Position numbers and translations under genes: made by a program. The notes under the pieces are model-generated. The model was not told where the DNA came from and searched no databases. It saw nothing but the letters and a program-made list of their open reading frames with translations. A stretch of 64,000 nt of DNA from UBA3700 sp963592135 (GTDB lineage Bacteria > Bacillota > Clostridia > Christensenellales > UBA3700): assembly GCA_963592135.1 (NCBI GenBank), contig CAVAVP010000034.1, forward strand, positions 21,729 through 85,728, given 5' to 3'. This document shows, one piece after another, positions 1-9,230 of the stretch; positions within the stretch are counted from its first letter, which is position 1; each line of letters opens with the position of its first letter.

Positions 1-950
1 GAGCAATAAAAACAGCAAGAACAATTTTTCAAAATGAATTATGTGAAAAGTTAAATCTAGAAAGAGTAACAGCTCCAATGTTTGTAATGGCTGGAACTGG
101 TATTAATGATGACTTAAATGGAACTGAAAGGGCAGTTTCTTTCGATATACTTCATTATAAAGGTGTAGAAGGTCAAGTTGTTCATTCTCTTGCAAAGTGG
201 AAGAGAATTGCGCTTGCTAAGTATGGCTTTAAAGAAGGTGAAGGTATTTATACAAATATGAATGGTATCCGTCGTGATGAAGAAATGGATAATATTCATT
301 CAATTTATGTAGATCAATGGGATTGGGAAAAAGTTATTTCTAAAGAACAAAGAAATGTAGAATTCCTTAAAAAGACAGTTCAAGATATAGTAAATGCTAT
401 TGCAGATGCAAAAGAAGCTATTACAAAATTATATCCTCAACTTAATAAAAAAATATGTAGAGAAGTAACTTTTATTACTGCCCAAGAACTTGAAGATTTA
501 TATCCTAATTGTTCTCCAAAAGAAAGAGAGTATAAATTTGTAAAGAAACATAAAACAATTTTTATTATGCAAATTGGTGACGTTTTAAAATCTGGAGAAA
601 AGCATGATGGAAGAGCTCCAGATTATGATGACTGGAAATTAAATGGCGATATTATTATGTATAATGAAGTTTTAGATATTGCCTTTGAAGTATCTTCTAT
701 GGGTATAAGAGTTGATGAAAAAGCACTTCGTGAACAATTAGCAAAATCCGAGCATGAAGAAAGATTGGTATTACCTTTCCATAAAATGCTTCTTAATGGT
801 GAATTACCATTAAGTATTGGAGGAGGTATTGGTCAATCTAGAATGTGTATGTTGCTTTTAGAAAAAGCACATATCGGAGAAGTTCATACTTCAATTTGGC
901 CAGAAGATATGATTAAAAAATGTAAAAAAGCTGGAATAGAAATTCTTTAA
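1..950 (+). CDS. asnA: Aspartate--ammonia ligase (asparagine synthetase A), 5' end outside window
   Basis: AsnA makes asparagine from aspartate, ammonia and ATP in the cytoplasm. The reading frame is open from base 3, before the first internal ATG at 78, and encodes family sequence there (IFQNELCEKLNLERVTAP), so the true start lies upstream and about 20 residues are missing. The class II aminoacyl-tRNA-synthetase-like fold is recognisable from VVHSLAKWKR, the segment HSIYVDQWDWE, RAPDYDDW, LNGDI, FEVSSMGIRVD and the C-terminal GGGIGQSRMCMLLL. About 315 residues are visible against roughly 330 for the E. coli enzyme. The gene ends 14 bp before citrate synthase, with no terminator between them, so the two are probably co-transcribed. 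This form uses free ammonia and not glutamine. Confidence 0.97.
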   Translation, partial: AIKTARTIFQNELCEKLNLERVTAPMFVMAGTGINDDLNGTERAVSFDILHYKGVEGQVVHSLAKWKRIALAKYGFKEGEGIYTNMNGIRRDEEMDNIHSIYVDQWDWEKVISKEQRNVEFLKKTVQDIVNAIADAKEAITKLYPQLNKKICREVTFITAQELEDLYPNCSPKEREYKFVKKHKTIFIMQIGDVLKSGEKHDGRAPDYDDWKLNGDIIMYNEVLDIAFEVSSMGIRVDEKALREQLAKSEHEERLVLPFHKMLLNGELPLSIGGGIGQSRMCMLLLEKAHIGEVHTSIWPEDMIKKCKKAGIEIL

Positions 951-964
951 TTAAAAGGAGAACT

Positions 965-2335
965 ATGGAAACCTATAAGAAATTTTTAAGGGAAAATATG
1001 CCTAAAATCAAAAAGCTAACAAAGATCACTGAAAAATGTGATAAAATCTCTGCTGACTTATTTGAAAAGCATAAAGTTTTCAGAGGACTTAGAGATAATC
1101 AAGGGCGTGGAGTCGTAACAGGTCTCACTGAGATTTCCGAGATAAATGCTTTTAGGTACACAGAAGATGGACAAAGAATTCCAATTGAAGGAGAGTGTTT
1201 CTTTAGAGGAATACCAATTCAACAATTAATAAAAGGCGGTTCGTATGATGGAAGATTTGGATTTGAAGAAACTGCATATCTTTTACTTTGTGGAAAGCTT
1301 CCAAATAAAGAAGAATTAGACGATTTTATTTACCTTTTAAGTGGTCTTAGACAATTACCCGATACTTTCTTAAGAGATGTAATTTTAAAAGCCGTATCAG
1401 AAAATATTATGAATGCTATGGCAAAATGTGTTTTGTCTTTATATTCATACGATGACAAAGCTGATGACTTGTCTATAGAAAATGTTTTTATGCAATGTTT
1501 AAAATTAATTGCATGTTTTCCAATGCTTGCAGTTCATAGTTTTGAAGCACATAAATATTATCATCAAGGAAAGAACTTGAAAATAAGAATTCCAAAGCCT
1601 TATTTATCTACTGCTGAAAATATTCTTTATATGTTAAGAGGTACAGGTAAATATACACAAGAAGAGGCTAGACTTTTAGATGTATGTTTAATACTTCATG
1701 CAGAACATGGTGGAGGTAATAACTCAACCTTTACAACAAGAGTTGTAACATCCTCAGGAACGGATACCTATTCAGCAATTGCAGCAGCCTTAGGCTCATT
1801 GAAGGGACCAAGGCATGGTGGTGCAAATATTAAGGTTGTACAAATGATGGAAGATATAAAGGCTCATATAAAGGATTATTCCGATAAAGAAGTAAAGTCT
1901 TATTTAAAGAAAATTTTAGATGGAGAAGCTTTTGATAAACAAGGTTTAATTTATGGTATGGGTCATGCGATTTATTCTTTATCAGATCCTCGTGCAAATG
2001 TTTTACAAGGGTTACTATTTGATGAGAATTTGCATTTTGAACATACTGAAGATTTTGAACTTTATAAACAGGTTTATAAATTAGGTCCACAGGTTATAGC
2101 AGAAAACAAAAAGTTATTTAAAGGTGTTGCAGTTAATATAGATTTTTACACAGGGTATATTTATAAAATGTTACATATATCTCAAGAATTGTTTACTCCT
2201 ATTTTTGCTATAGCAAGAATTGCAGGTTGGTCAGCACATAGAATAGAGGAACTTATAAATCAAGGAAAAATTATTCGTCCAGCTTATGTGGCTGTTGGAA
2301 AAAGACAACAATACATTCCGCTTCAAGATAGATAA
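965..2335 (+). CDS. gltA: Citrate synthase (Si-type family)
   Basis: Citrate synthase condenses oxaloacetate and acetyl-CoA to citrate. The 456-residue length and motif order fit the clostridial branch of the common Si-type family and not the HMG-lyase-like Re-citrate synthase. The oxaloacetate/CoA-binding histidines lie in LHAEHGGGNNSTFTTR (near residue 245) and MGHAIYSLSDPRA (near 334). The catalytic Asp lies in VNIDFYTG (near 392), so the catalytic triad looks complete. KGPRHGGANI is also present. The start has AAAGGAG 5 bases upstream of the ATG. It follows asnA by 14 bp and is closed by a strong terminator at 2353-2379. In an anaerobe this most likely serves the oxidative branch to 2-oxoglutarate and glutamate, which fits the nearby glutamate dehydrogenase; that link is inference. 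Confidence 0.95.
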   Translation: METYKKFLRENMPKIKKLTKITEKCDKISADLFEKHKVFRGLRDNQGRGVVTGLTEISEINAFRYTEDGQRIPIEGECFFRGIPIQQLIKGGSYDGRFGFEETAYLLLCGKLPNKEELDDFIYLLSGLRQLPDTFLRDVILKAVSENIMNAMAKCVLSLYSYDDKADDLSIENVFMQCLKLIACFPMLAVHSFEAHKYYHQGKNLKIRIPKPYLSTAENILYMLRGTGKYTQEEARLLDVCLILHAEHGGGNNSTFTTRVVTSSGTDTYSAIAAALGSLKGPRHGGANIKVVQMMEDIKAHIKDYSDKEVKSYLKKILDGEAFDKQGLIYGMGHAIYSLSDPRANVLQGLLFDENLHFEHTEDFELYKQVYKLGPQVIAENKKLFKGVAVNIDFYTGYIYKMLHISQELFTPIFAIARIAGWSAHRIEELINQGKIIRPAYVAVGKRQQYIPLQDR

Positions 2336-2352
2336 GAATTAAAATGAAAATA

Positions 2353-2379
2353 TGACTAGGGAAACCTAGTCAATTTTTT
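2353..2379 (+). terminator. Intrinsic terminator after gltA
   Basis: An 8-bp perfect stem (TGACTAGG/CCTAGTCA) closes a GAAA tetraloop and is followed by six T. It ends the asnA-gltA unit. Confidence 0.9.
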
Positions 2380-2439
2380 ACTTTGTAAAAATAAAGAAAA
2401 ATTATAAATATCGATATTTTATTAATTAGACATATCTTG

Positions 2440-2475
2440 TATAATACATAAAACACCTAACTGAGTTATCAGTTA
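2440..2475 (+). promoter_or_regulatory. Rubrerythrin promoter -10 and downstream inverted repeat
   Basis: A consensus TATAAT lies at 2440-2445; no good -35 is visible 16-18 bp upstream. Just downstream of the expected start is a perfect inverted repeat TAACTGA-GTTA-TCAGTTA (2458-2475). It could be an operator or a small 5' hairpin. It does not match the PerR box (TTATAATTATTATAA) that often controls rubrerythrin. Confidence 0.45.
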
Positions 2476-2501
2476 AATTTAAGTGTATATATGAGGTAAG
2501 T

Positions 2502-3041
2502 ATGGAGAACAAGTACAAAGGAACACAAACAGAAAAGAATCTTGAAGCTGCTTTTGCTGGGGAATCACAAGCTAGAAATAAATACACCTATTTTGCATCT
2601 GTGGCTAAAAAAGAGGGTTATGAACAAATTGCAGCATTATTTTTAAAAACTGCTGAAAACGAAAAGGAACATGCAAAACTTTGGTTTAAAGAATTGAAAG
2701 GTATAGAAAATACATCTGAAAACTTAAGTGCAGCAGCTGATGGTGAAAACTATGAGTGGACTGATATGTATGAAAATTTTGCTAAAACAGCAGAAAATGA
2801 AGGCTTTATGGAACTAGCTGCAAGATTTAGAGCAGTAGGTGCTATTGAAAAAGAACATGAAGAAAGATATAGAGCACTTCTTCAAAATGTAGAAACTGCT
2901 CAAGTTTTTGAAAAAAGTGAAATTAAAGTATGGGAATGTAGAAATTGTGGACATGTTGTTGTTGGTAAAATGGCGCCAGATGTATGTCCCGTTTGCAATC
3001 ATCCACAAAGTTTCTTTGAGATAAAAGAAAGTAATTATTAA
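2502..3041 (+). CDS. rbr: Rubrerythrin
   Basis: Rubrerythrin reduces hydrogen peroxide in anaerobes, taking electrons through its rubredoxin domain. The first 140 residues form a ferritin-like four-helix diiron domain with the typical ligand patterns: AGESQARNKYTYFA, then ENEKEHAKLWF, then AENEGFMELAARFRAVGAIEKEHEERY read in segments. The C-terminal rubredoxin-like iron site has two knuckles, CRNCG and CPVCNHP, near residues 146 and 162. The 179-residue length is normal. The gene stands alone between two terminators, so it is probably monocistronic and separately regulated. The only unusual point is the upstream inverted repeat, described separately. Confidence 0.97.
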   Translation: MENKYKGTQTEKNLEAAFAGESQARNKYTYFASVAKKEGYEQIAALFLKTAENEKEHAKLWFKELKGIENTSENLSAAADGENYEWTDMYENFAKTAENEGFMELAARFRAVGAIEKEHEERYRALLQNVETAQVFEKSEIKVWECRNCGHVVVGKMAPDVCPVCNHPQSFFEIKESNY

Positions 3042-3060
3042 TTTTTATTCAAAAAATTTA

Positions 3061-3090
3061 AAAAGGACATCTGAAAAAGGTGTCTTTTTT
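3061..3090 (+). terminator. Intrinsic terminator after rubrerythrin
   Basis: The stem GACATC/GGTGTC contains one T-G wobble, is preceded by an A-run and is followed by seven T. Confidence 0.8.
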
Positions 3091-3226
3091 TATAGTTTAT
3101 CAACACTGTGACACTTAAGTGTTGCATTAACAAAAATATATAAAAATCAAGTCTTTTTTTTTAAAATTCAGGTAGTATAATAAACTTTGATGATAAGGTT
3201 ATTTTATGATAAGGAGGGAAAATAAA

Positions 3227-4480
3227 ATGGCTTATGATGCATATGAAAATTTCTTATCTGTTGTAGATAAGGCTGCAAAAGCTGTTGGGATGGATGAACA
3301 GGATTATATTTCCATAAAATATCCAGAACGAGAGCTTAAGGTATCGCTTCCTGTTAGAATGGATGATGGCAAAATCAAAGTTTTTGAAGGTTATCGTGTA
3401 CAACATTGTTCTTCTAGAGGCCCATGTAAAGGGGGTATTAGATATCACCAAGACTCAGATATCACAGAAGTAAGAGCACTTGCTGCATGGATGAGTTTTA
3501 AGTGTGCTGTTGTTAATATTCCTTATGGTGGAGCAAAGGGTGCAATTAAGGTTGATCCATTAACTTTATCTAAAGGTGAGCTTGAAAGATTGACAAGAAG
3601 ATACACAGCTTCAATTTTGCCGATAATAGGACCTCAAAAAGATATTCCGGCACCTGATGTTAATACAAATGCTCAAATTATGGACTGGGTAATGGATACT
3701 TATTCAATGATGAGTGGTTATACAATTCCAGGTGTTGTTACAGGTAAAGATTTAGCTGTAGGTGGCTCAATTGGTCGTCCAGAAGCAACAGGACGTGGTG
3801 TTATGATTATAACACTTCAACTTTTAAAGAAATTGGGTATCGATCCAAATAATATATCAATTGCTATTCAAGGTATGGGAAATGTTGGAGCAACTGCAGC
3901 AAAACTTCTATACGAACAAGGATGTAAGATTGTAGCAGTATCAGATGTTTCTGGTGGTATTAGAAACGAAAATGGACTAAATATTAAAGAAGTTTTAACG
4001 TTTATTGGAAATAAGCAAAGATTCTTAAAAGACTATGTTGCACAAGGCGTTGAACATATAGATAATCAAGAATTGTTAACAACAAAATGTGATTTATTAA
4101 TTCCAGCCGCTATGGAGAATCAAATTACAGTAGATAATGCAAATAAATTACAATGTAAGTATATTGTAGAAGCTGCTAATGGCCCTACTACAAAAGATGC
4201 TGATGAAATCTTGGATAAAAGAGGAATAATACTAGTTCCAGATATTTTAGCAAATGCCGGTGGTGTTACAGTTTCATACTTTGAGTGGGTACAAAATATT
4301 CAATCACTTGCCTGGGATTTAGATGATGTTAATTCTATGCTTGAAAAAATTATGATTAAAGCATGGAATGAATTAGATAAAAGAGCAACAGATGCTAAGC
4401 TAACATATAGATTAGCTGCATATGTTGTAGCCATTGAGAGAATTTCAAAAGCTAAGAAATTAAGAGGAATTTTCCCTTGA
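3227..4480 (+). CDS. gdhA: Glutamate dehydrogenase
   Basis: This enzyme interconverts glutamate with 2-oxoglutarate and ammonia using NAD(P). The substrate lysines are present in KGGIRYH, MSFKCAVV and the catalytic PYGGAKGA. A Rossmann dinucleotide site follows at GMGNVGATAAKLL, with AVSD at the end of the second strand. The 417-residue length matches the RocG/GudB-like hexameric class more than the 450-residue NADP class; coenzyme preference cannot be read safely. I chose the ATG at 3227 because a strong AAGGAGGG (3211-3218) lies 8 bases before it. An in-frame ATG at 3206 lies upstream of that site and would only add vector-like residues. A -10 TATAAT is at 3176-3181. A strong terminator follows, so it is probably monocistronic. 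Confidence 0.95.
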   Translation: MAYDAYENFLSVVDKAAKAVGMDEQDYISIKYPERELKVSLPVRMDDGKIKVFEGYRVQHCSSRGPCKGGIRYHQDSDITEVRALAAWMSFKCAVVNIPYGGAKGAIKVDPLTLSKGELERLTRRYTASILPIIGPQKDIPAPDVNTNAQIMDWVMDTYSMMSGYTIPGVVTGKDLAVGGSIGRPEATGRGVMIITLQLLKKLGIDPNNISIAIQGMGNVGATAAKLLYEQGCKIVAVSDVSGGIRNENGLNIKEVLTFIGNKQRFLKDYVAQGVEHIDNQELLTTKCDLLIPAAMENQITVDNANKLQCKYIVEAANGPTTKDADEILDKRGIILVPDILANAGGVTVSYFEWVQNIQSLAWDLDDVNSMLEKIMIKAWNELDKRATDAKLTYRLAAYVVAIERISKAKKLRGIFP

Positions 4481-4502
4481 TTTAAACAAGTAAATTAAAC
4501 TT

Positions 4503-4538
4503 AGGCAAGTGCTTATAAAGGTGCTTGCCTTTTTTTTT
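4503..4538 (+). terminator. Intrinsic terminator after glutamate dehydrogenase
   Basis: A 10-bp stem AGGCAAGTGC/GTGCTTGCCT, with two G-T wobbles, is followed by a run of eight or more T. Confidence 0.92.
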
Positions 4539-4682
4539 GTAAGAATGTTGATTTTTTTTCGGCTAATGCAATATCTAATATTAAAATAGTCGGAAATTTT
4601 AATTAAAATTATAATTAGGGTAACTATAGAGGATTATTTTGTAATAAACACTTATGTTTGTATCGTAAAATATTTATTTTTC

Positions 4683-4711
4683 TTTACAACACACGCATAT
4701 ATATTTATAAT
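4683..4711 (+). promoter_or_regulatory. Sigma-A-type promoter for the CNNM-ileS unit
   Basis: TTTACA (4683-4688), a 17-bp spacer and TATAAT (4706-4711). This gives a leader of about 25 nt before the ATG at 4744. The rest of the 4539-4743 gap is AT-rich with no gene that I can see. Confidence 0.75.
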
Positions 4712-4743
4712 AAAAATAATTACGTAAGACTTAAGGAAACTAA

Positions 4744-6105
4744 ATGAAAATAGCTATATATAGTATTTCAATTGTACTTTTAATTATTTTATCAGGAATT
4801 TTTTCTGCTGCAGAAACAGCATATTCTTCATTGTCTAAACTAAGATTTAAAGCGTGGGCCGAAGAAAAGGGCAAAAAATTTAATTGGGCCGCAGCTTTAG
4901 GAGACAATTACGAAAAACTTTTATCAACAATTCTTATTGGAAATAATATCGTAAATATAAGTGCTGCCTCTTTAGGTACATTATTATTTACAGAATTATT
5001 AAAAAATAACGCCTCTTTAGGTAGTTTGATTTCAACCATTGTTATTACAATTGTAGTACTCCTTTGTGGTGAAGTTGGACCTAAAACTCTAGCAAAGAGA
5101 AATCCAGAACCAATAGCATTAAATACAGCACTATTTATTTTGATTTTATTCTATGTGTTCTATCCATTTAATTTGATTTTAGGTGCATGGCAAAAATTGC
5201 TTAGAAAAATTGTTAAGAAAGAAGCAGTACAACAAATTACTGATGATGATTTGATTAATATTGTTGAAGAAGCAGAAAATTCTGGAAATATAGACGAAGA
5301 TGAATCTGAACTTATTCAAAATGCAATTAACTTTGACGATTTAACAGTTGAAGATGCCCTTACAGCAAGAGTTGATGTGGTTGCAATTGATGTAAAATCT
5401 TCAATGGACAAAGTTCTAGAAGTCTTTAGAGAGTCTGGATATTCAAGACTCCCTGTATACAAAGGTTCAATTGATAACATCGTAGGTATTTTAAACGAAA
5501 AAGATTTTTATAAAGCTTATACAACAGGTGCAGAAACAAAGATTAGAAATATTATGTCAAAGAATATAATTTCTATTCCAGGTTCAACACCACTTCCCGA
5601 TATTTTAGAAAGATTGCAAAAGGGTAAAATGCATATGGCAATTGTAATCTCGGAAGATAGAGGAGGAATATCTGGTATTATAACGCTTGAGGATATTCTT
5701 GAAGAGTTGGTTGGTGAAATATGGGATGAACATGATGATATTCGTGAACCAGTCAAGAAAATATCTGACAACGAATATGAAGTTTTAGGTGATTATACTT
5801 TGGATGATTTCTTTGATTTATGCAATATAGACGAAGATTCAGATGATTATGATCCTGTTAAGGTAAGTGGATTTATTTCTATGATTTTAGGAAGAGCTCC
5901 AGTTGTTGGAGATGAGATAGATTTCCAAAATTTACATATTACAGTTTTAGAGGTTGAATACAATAAAATTATCTCTTGTAATGTGAAGATAAATGATAAA
6001 AAAACAGAAGAAGAAAATAACGACTTTTTAATTCGTGGATTAGGTCGTGGAAATGATAATAATAATGAAAATGAAGAAGATTTAGATAAATCGGAGGATA
6101 AATAA
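4744..6105 (+). CDS. CNNM/CorC-HlyC family membrane protein (hemolysin-related)
   Basis: This is a membrane protein of the family annotated as hemolysin-related or CorC/CNNM divalent-cation transporter. The first 150 or so residues carry a DUF21/CNNM membrane domain with about four hydrophobic segments (residues 3-21, 60-80, 85-105, 125-150). A pair of CBS domains follows (about 195-320; GYSRLPVYKG and ISGIITLEDILEELVGEIWDE are typical). The C-terminal CorC_HlyC domain (about 345-425) contains DFFDLCNID and ISMILGRAPVVGDEI. The last 25 residues are an Asp/Glu/Asn-rich tail. It is probably involved in magnesium or cobalt export, but the substrate is not evident from sequence. The gene has its own promoter and ends 1 bp before ileS. 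Confidence 0.9.
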   Translation: MKIAIYSISIVLLIILSGIFSAAETAYSSLSKLRFKAWAEEKGKKFNWAAALGDNYEKLLSTILIGNNIVNISAASLGTLLFTELLKNNASLGSLISTIVITIVVLLCGEVGPKTLAKRNPEPIALNTALFILILFYVFYPFNLILGAWQKLLRKIVKKEAVQQITDDDLINIVEEAENSGNIDEDESELIQNAINFDDLTVEDALTARVDVVAIDVKSSMDKVLEVFRESGYSRLPVYKGSIDNIVGILNEKDFYKAYTTGAETKIRNIMSKNIISIPGSTPLPDILERLQKGKMHMAIVISEDRGGISGIITLEDILEELVGEIWDEHDDIREPVKKISDNEYEVLGDYTLDDFFDLCNIDEDSDDYDPVKVSGFISMILGRAPVVGDEIDFQNLHITVLEVEYNKIISCNVKINDKKTEEENNDFLIRGLGRGNDNNNENEEDLDKSEDK

Positions 6106-6106
6106 G

Positions 6107-9100
6107 ATGTACGATAAAGTAGATTCTAGTATGAACTTCTTAGATAGAGAAAAGGAAGTTTTAAATTTCTGGAAAGATAATGATGTTTTTCCAAAGAGTA
6201 TTGAACAAAATGAGGGGAAAGAAGAATTTTCTTTCTATGATGGGCCTCCAACAGCCAATGGTATGCCACATATTGGACACGTATTAACCCGTGTTATTAA
6301 GGATATTATTCCAAGATATAAAACAATGAAGGGATATCATGTTTTAAGAAAAGCTGGTTTTGATACTCATGGTCTTCCAGTTGAACTTCAAGTTGAAAAA
6401 GAACTTGGTATGGACGGCAAGGAAGAAATTGAAGCATACGGAATTGAACCATTTATTAAAAAATGTAAAGAATCTGTTTGGAAATATAAAAATGAATGGA
6501 TAAAAATGTCAGATAAAGTTGCTTATTGGTGCGATATGGATCACCCATATATAACATACGAAGATGACTATATTGAATCAGAATGGTGGGCTTTAAAGAC
6601 TATTTCGGATAAAGGTTTATTATACAAAGGACATAAAATAGTTCCATATTGTCCTCGTTGTGGAACAGCATTATCTTCTCATGAAGTTGCTCAAGGCTAT
6701 AAGGACGTAAAGGAAATTTCTGTTTTTGCAAAGTTTAAGAGAGTAGGAAATGATGGTTATTTCTTAGCATGGACAACAACACCATGGACACTTCCTTCAA
6801 ACGTTGCATTATGTATGAATGCTGATGAAAATTATGTAGAGATAAAAGCTGATGATGGTCAAATATATGTTCTTGCTGAAGCATTAGCTCCTAAACTATT
6901 TGAAAACTATGAAACTATTTCTACAAAGAAAGGTAAGGACTATGAATATGCCGAATATGAACCTTTATATAATTGCTATAAGGGTAACAAGAAGGCTTTC
7001 TATGTAGTAAATGATCCATATGTAACATTGACTGATGGTACAGGTATCGTTCATATTGCTCCTGCATTTGGTGAAGATGACTACAAAGTTGGTAAGAAAT
7101 ATGATTTACCATTTGTACAAATGGTTGATGATAAAGGTGACATGAAGAAAGAAACACCTTTTGCAGGTTTGTTCTGTAAAGATGCAGATAAGCTTGTAAT
7201 TAAGGATTTATATGAAAGAGGATTATTATTCAAAGAATTAAAATTTGAACACAGCTATCCTTTCTGCTGGAGATGTAACACACCACTTTTATATTATGCT
7301 AGATCATCTTGGTTTATTAAGATGACAGACCCAACTGTTAAGGCAAACTTATTAAAGAATAATGCTTCAGTTAACTGGATGCCTCCAACAATTGGCACAG
7401 GAAGAATGGGTAACTTCTTAGAGAATGTTATCGACTGGGGTATTTCAAGAGAAAGATATTGGGGAACTCCTCTTCCAATTTGGGTATGTAAAGATTGTGG
7501 TAAAATTAAGGTTATTGGCTCAAGAGAAGAACTTAGAAAATATGGTAATTTAGACCATGATATTGAATTGCATAGACCATATCTTGATGATGTTAAGTTT
7601 AAGTGTGATTGTGGTGGGGATATGTATAGAACTCCAGAAGTATTAGATTGCTGGTTTGACTCAGGTTCTATGCCTTTTGCACAATTACATTATCCATTTG
7701 AAAATAAGGAATTATTTGAAGCACATTATCCAGCTGACTTTATTTCAGAGGCAGTTGATCAAACAAGAGGATGGTTCTATACATTACTTGCAATTTCTAC
7801 AATATTATTTAATAAATCACCATTTAAGAATTGTATTGTTTTAGGACACGTTAATGATAAAAACGGTATTAAGATGAGTAAGCATATTGGAAACGTTGTA
7901 GATCCAAACTCTGTTTTAGATGTTCAAGGTGCAGATGCTATTCGTTGGTATTTCTACTCATCATCAGCTCCATGGCTTCCAACTCGTTTCTCAGCAGATA
8001 ACGTTTCAGAATCTCAAAGAAAGTTTATGGGAACACTTTGGAACTCTTATTCATTCTTTGTTTTATATGCAAATATTGATGGATATGATCCAACAAAATA
8101 TTCATTAAAGGATTGTAAATTATCTCACATGGATAAGTGGATATTATCTAATTTAAATACAATTGTAGATACAGTGGATAAGAACTTAGATCAATATAAA
8201 ATTACTGAATCAACTCGTGTATTACAAGATTTTGTAGATGTATTATCTAACTGGTATATAAGACGTGGTAGAGAAAGATATTGGGCTAAAGATATGACAG
8301 AAGACAAAGTTGCTGCATATACAACTTTATATACAGTACTTGTAACATTAGCAAAAGTTTTAGCTCCATTCACTCCATTTATGTCAGAATCAATTTATAG
8401 AAACTTGGTAACTAACTTTGATAAAAAAGCTCCAATTTCTGTACATTTATGTTCATACCCTGTTGCTGATAAATCAATGATAGATAAAGATCTTGAAAAG
8501 GATATGAATGTCGTTTTAAAGGCTGTAGCTCTAGGTAGAGCAGTAAGAGCTAAGGCTAATTTAAAGAATAGACAACCTCTTGCAGAATTGTTTATTTTAA
8601 CTGATGCTAAACTTGCTGATGAAAAAATGTTAACTTTAGTTGCGGATGAACTTAACGTAAAGAAAGCTGAAATAGTTTCAGATAATGCTAAGTTTATGAC
8701 TTATGAATTAAAGCCTCAATTAAAAACATTAGGACCAAAATATGGTAAGTCTTTGGGCGGAATTAGAGAACAATTATCTAAAGTTAGTGGAACAAGTAAA
8801 GCAAATGAAATTGTAAATCTAGTAAATGCTGGAAATACCTATAAATTTAATATAGGAGATATTGAGATTGAATTAACAAAAGAGGATATTTTAGTTAATC
8901 CAATAAACAAAGCAGGATATGCATTAGAGTCAGATAACAATATGACAGTAATTTTAGATACTAACTTAACTCAAGATTTAATTGATGAAGGTATCTCAAG
9001 AGAATTAACATCAAAAATTCAAACAATGAGAAAAGAAGCAGGATTTGAAGTTACAGACCATATCATTATTGGTTATGAAGGAAGTGGCAAAGCTATTGAT

Positions 9101-9229
9101 ATTCTAAAGAAAGATAAAACTATTTTAGAAGTTGCTCTTGCTGATGGCATTGAAGATAAAGTAGACGGCTTTATTAGAGAATATGATGTTAACGGAGAAA
9201 ACGTTAAATTATCTGTAAAGAAGAAATAA
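6107..9229 (+). CDS. ileS: Isoleucyl-tRNA synthetase (eukaryote-like type 2)
   Basis: IleRS charges tRNA-Ile. The class I signatures are PTANGMPHIGHVLTR (HIGH, near residue 55) and KMSKHIGN (KMSKS, near 590). The editing domain contains FLAWTTTPWTLPSN. The tRNA-binding and zinc-knob Cys pairs are CPRCG, CKDCG and CDCGG. At 1040 residues and with CWFDSGSMPFAQ and WGISRERYWGTP, it resembles the longer type 2 enzymes, which in characterised cases are naturally poorly sensitive to mupirocin; that property is inferred. The start has a GGAGGA site inside the end of the preceding gene, and the gap is 1 bp, so translation is probably coupled. No T-box leader is seen upstream, which is notable for a Firmicutes synthetase. 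Confidence 0.97.
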   Translation: MYDKVDSSMNFLDREKEVLNFWKDNDVFPKSIEQNEGKEEFSFYDGPPTANGMPHIGHVLTRVIKDIIPRYKTMKGYHVLRKAGFDTHGLPVELQVEKELGMDGKEEIEAYGIEPFIKKCKESVWKYKNEWIKMSDKVAYWCDMDHPYITYEDDYIESEWWALKTISDKGLLYKGHKIVPYCPRCGTALSSHEVAQGYKDVKEISVFAKFKRVGNDGYFLAWTTTPWTLPSNVALCMNADENYVEIKADDGQIYVLAEALAPKLFENYETISTKKGKDYEYAEYEPLYNCYKGNKKAFYVVNDPYVTLTDGTGIVHIAPAFGEDDYKVGKKYDLPFVQMVDDKGDMKKETPFAGLFCKDADKLVIKDLYERGLLFKELKFEHSYPFCWRCNTPLLYYARSSWFIKMTDPTVKANLLKNNASVNWMPPTIGTGRMGNFLENVIDWGISRERYWGTPLPIWVCKDCGKIKVIGSREELRKYGNLDHDIELHRPYLDDVKFKCDCGGDMYRTPEVLDCWFDSGSMPFAQLHYPFENKELFEAHYPADFISEAVDQTRGWFYTLLAISTILFNKSPFKNCIVLGHVNDKNGIKMSKHIGNVVDPNSVLDVQGADAIRWYFYSSSAPWLPTRFSADNVSESQRKFMGTLWNSYSFFVLYANIDGYDPTKYSLKDCKLSHMDKWILSNLNTIVDTVDKNLDQYKITESTRVLQDFVDVLSNWYIRRGRERYWAKDMTEDKVAAYTTLYTVLVTLAKVLAPFTPFMSESIYRNLVTNFDKKAPISVHLCSYPVADKSMIDKDLEKDMNVVLKAVALGRAVRAKANLKNRQPLAELFILTDAKLADEKMLTLVADELNVKKAEIVSDNAKFMTYELKPQLKTLGPKYGKSLGGIREQLSKVSGTSKANEIVNLVNAGNTYKFNIGDIEIELTKEDILVNPINKAGYALESDNNMTVILDTNLTQDLIDEGISRELTSKIQTMRKEAGFEVTDHIIIGYEGSGKAIDILKKDKTILEVALADGIEDKVDGFIREYDVNGENVKLSVKKK

Positions 9230-9230
9230 T

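Noticed and set aside
78..80. First ATG of the asnA frame as the gene start
   Set aside because: The frame is open to base 3 and encodes conserved AsnA residues before this ATG.
3206..3226. Upstream in-frame ATG of glutamate dehydrogenase
   Set aside because: It lies before the strong ribosome binding site at 3211-3218. The same reasoning moved starts at 14394, 15916, 17829, 23063, 25431, 26917, 46108, 58289 and 62037.
4539..4743. Possible riboswitch or T-box upstream of the CNNM-ileS operon
   Set aside because: I see a normal promoter with a leader of only about 25 nt, too short for such an element.
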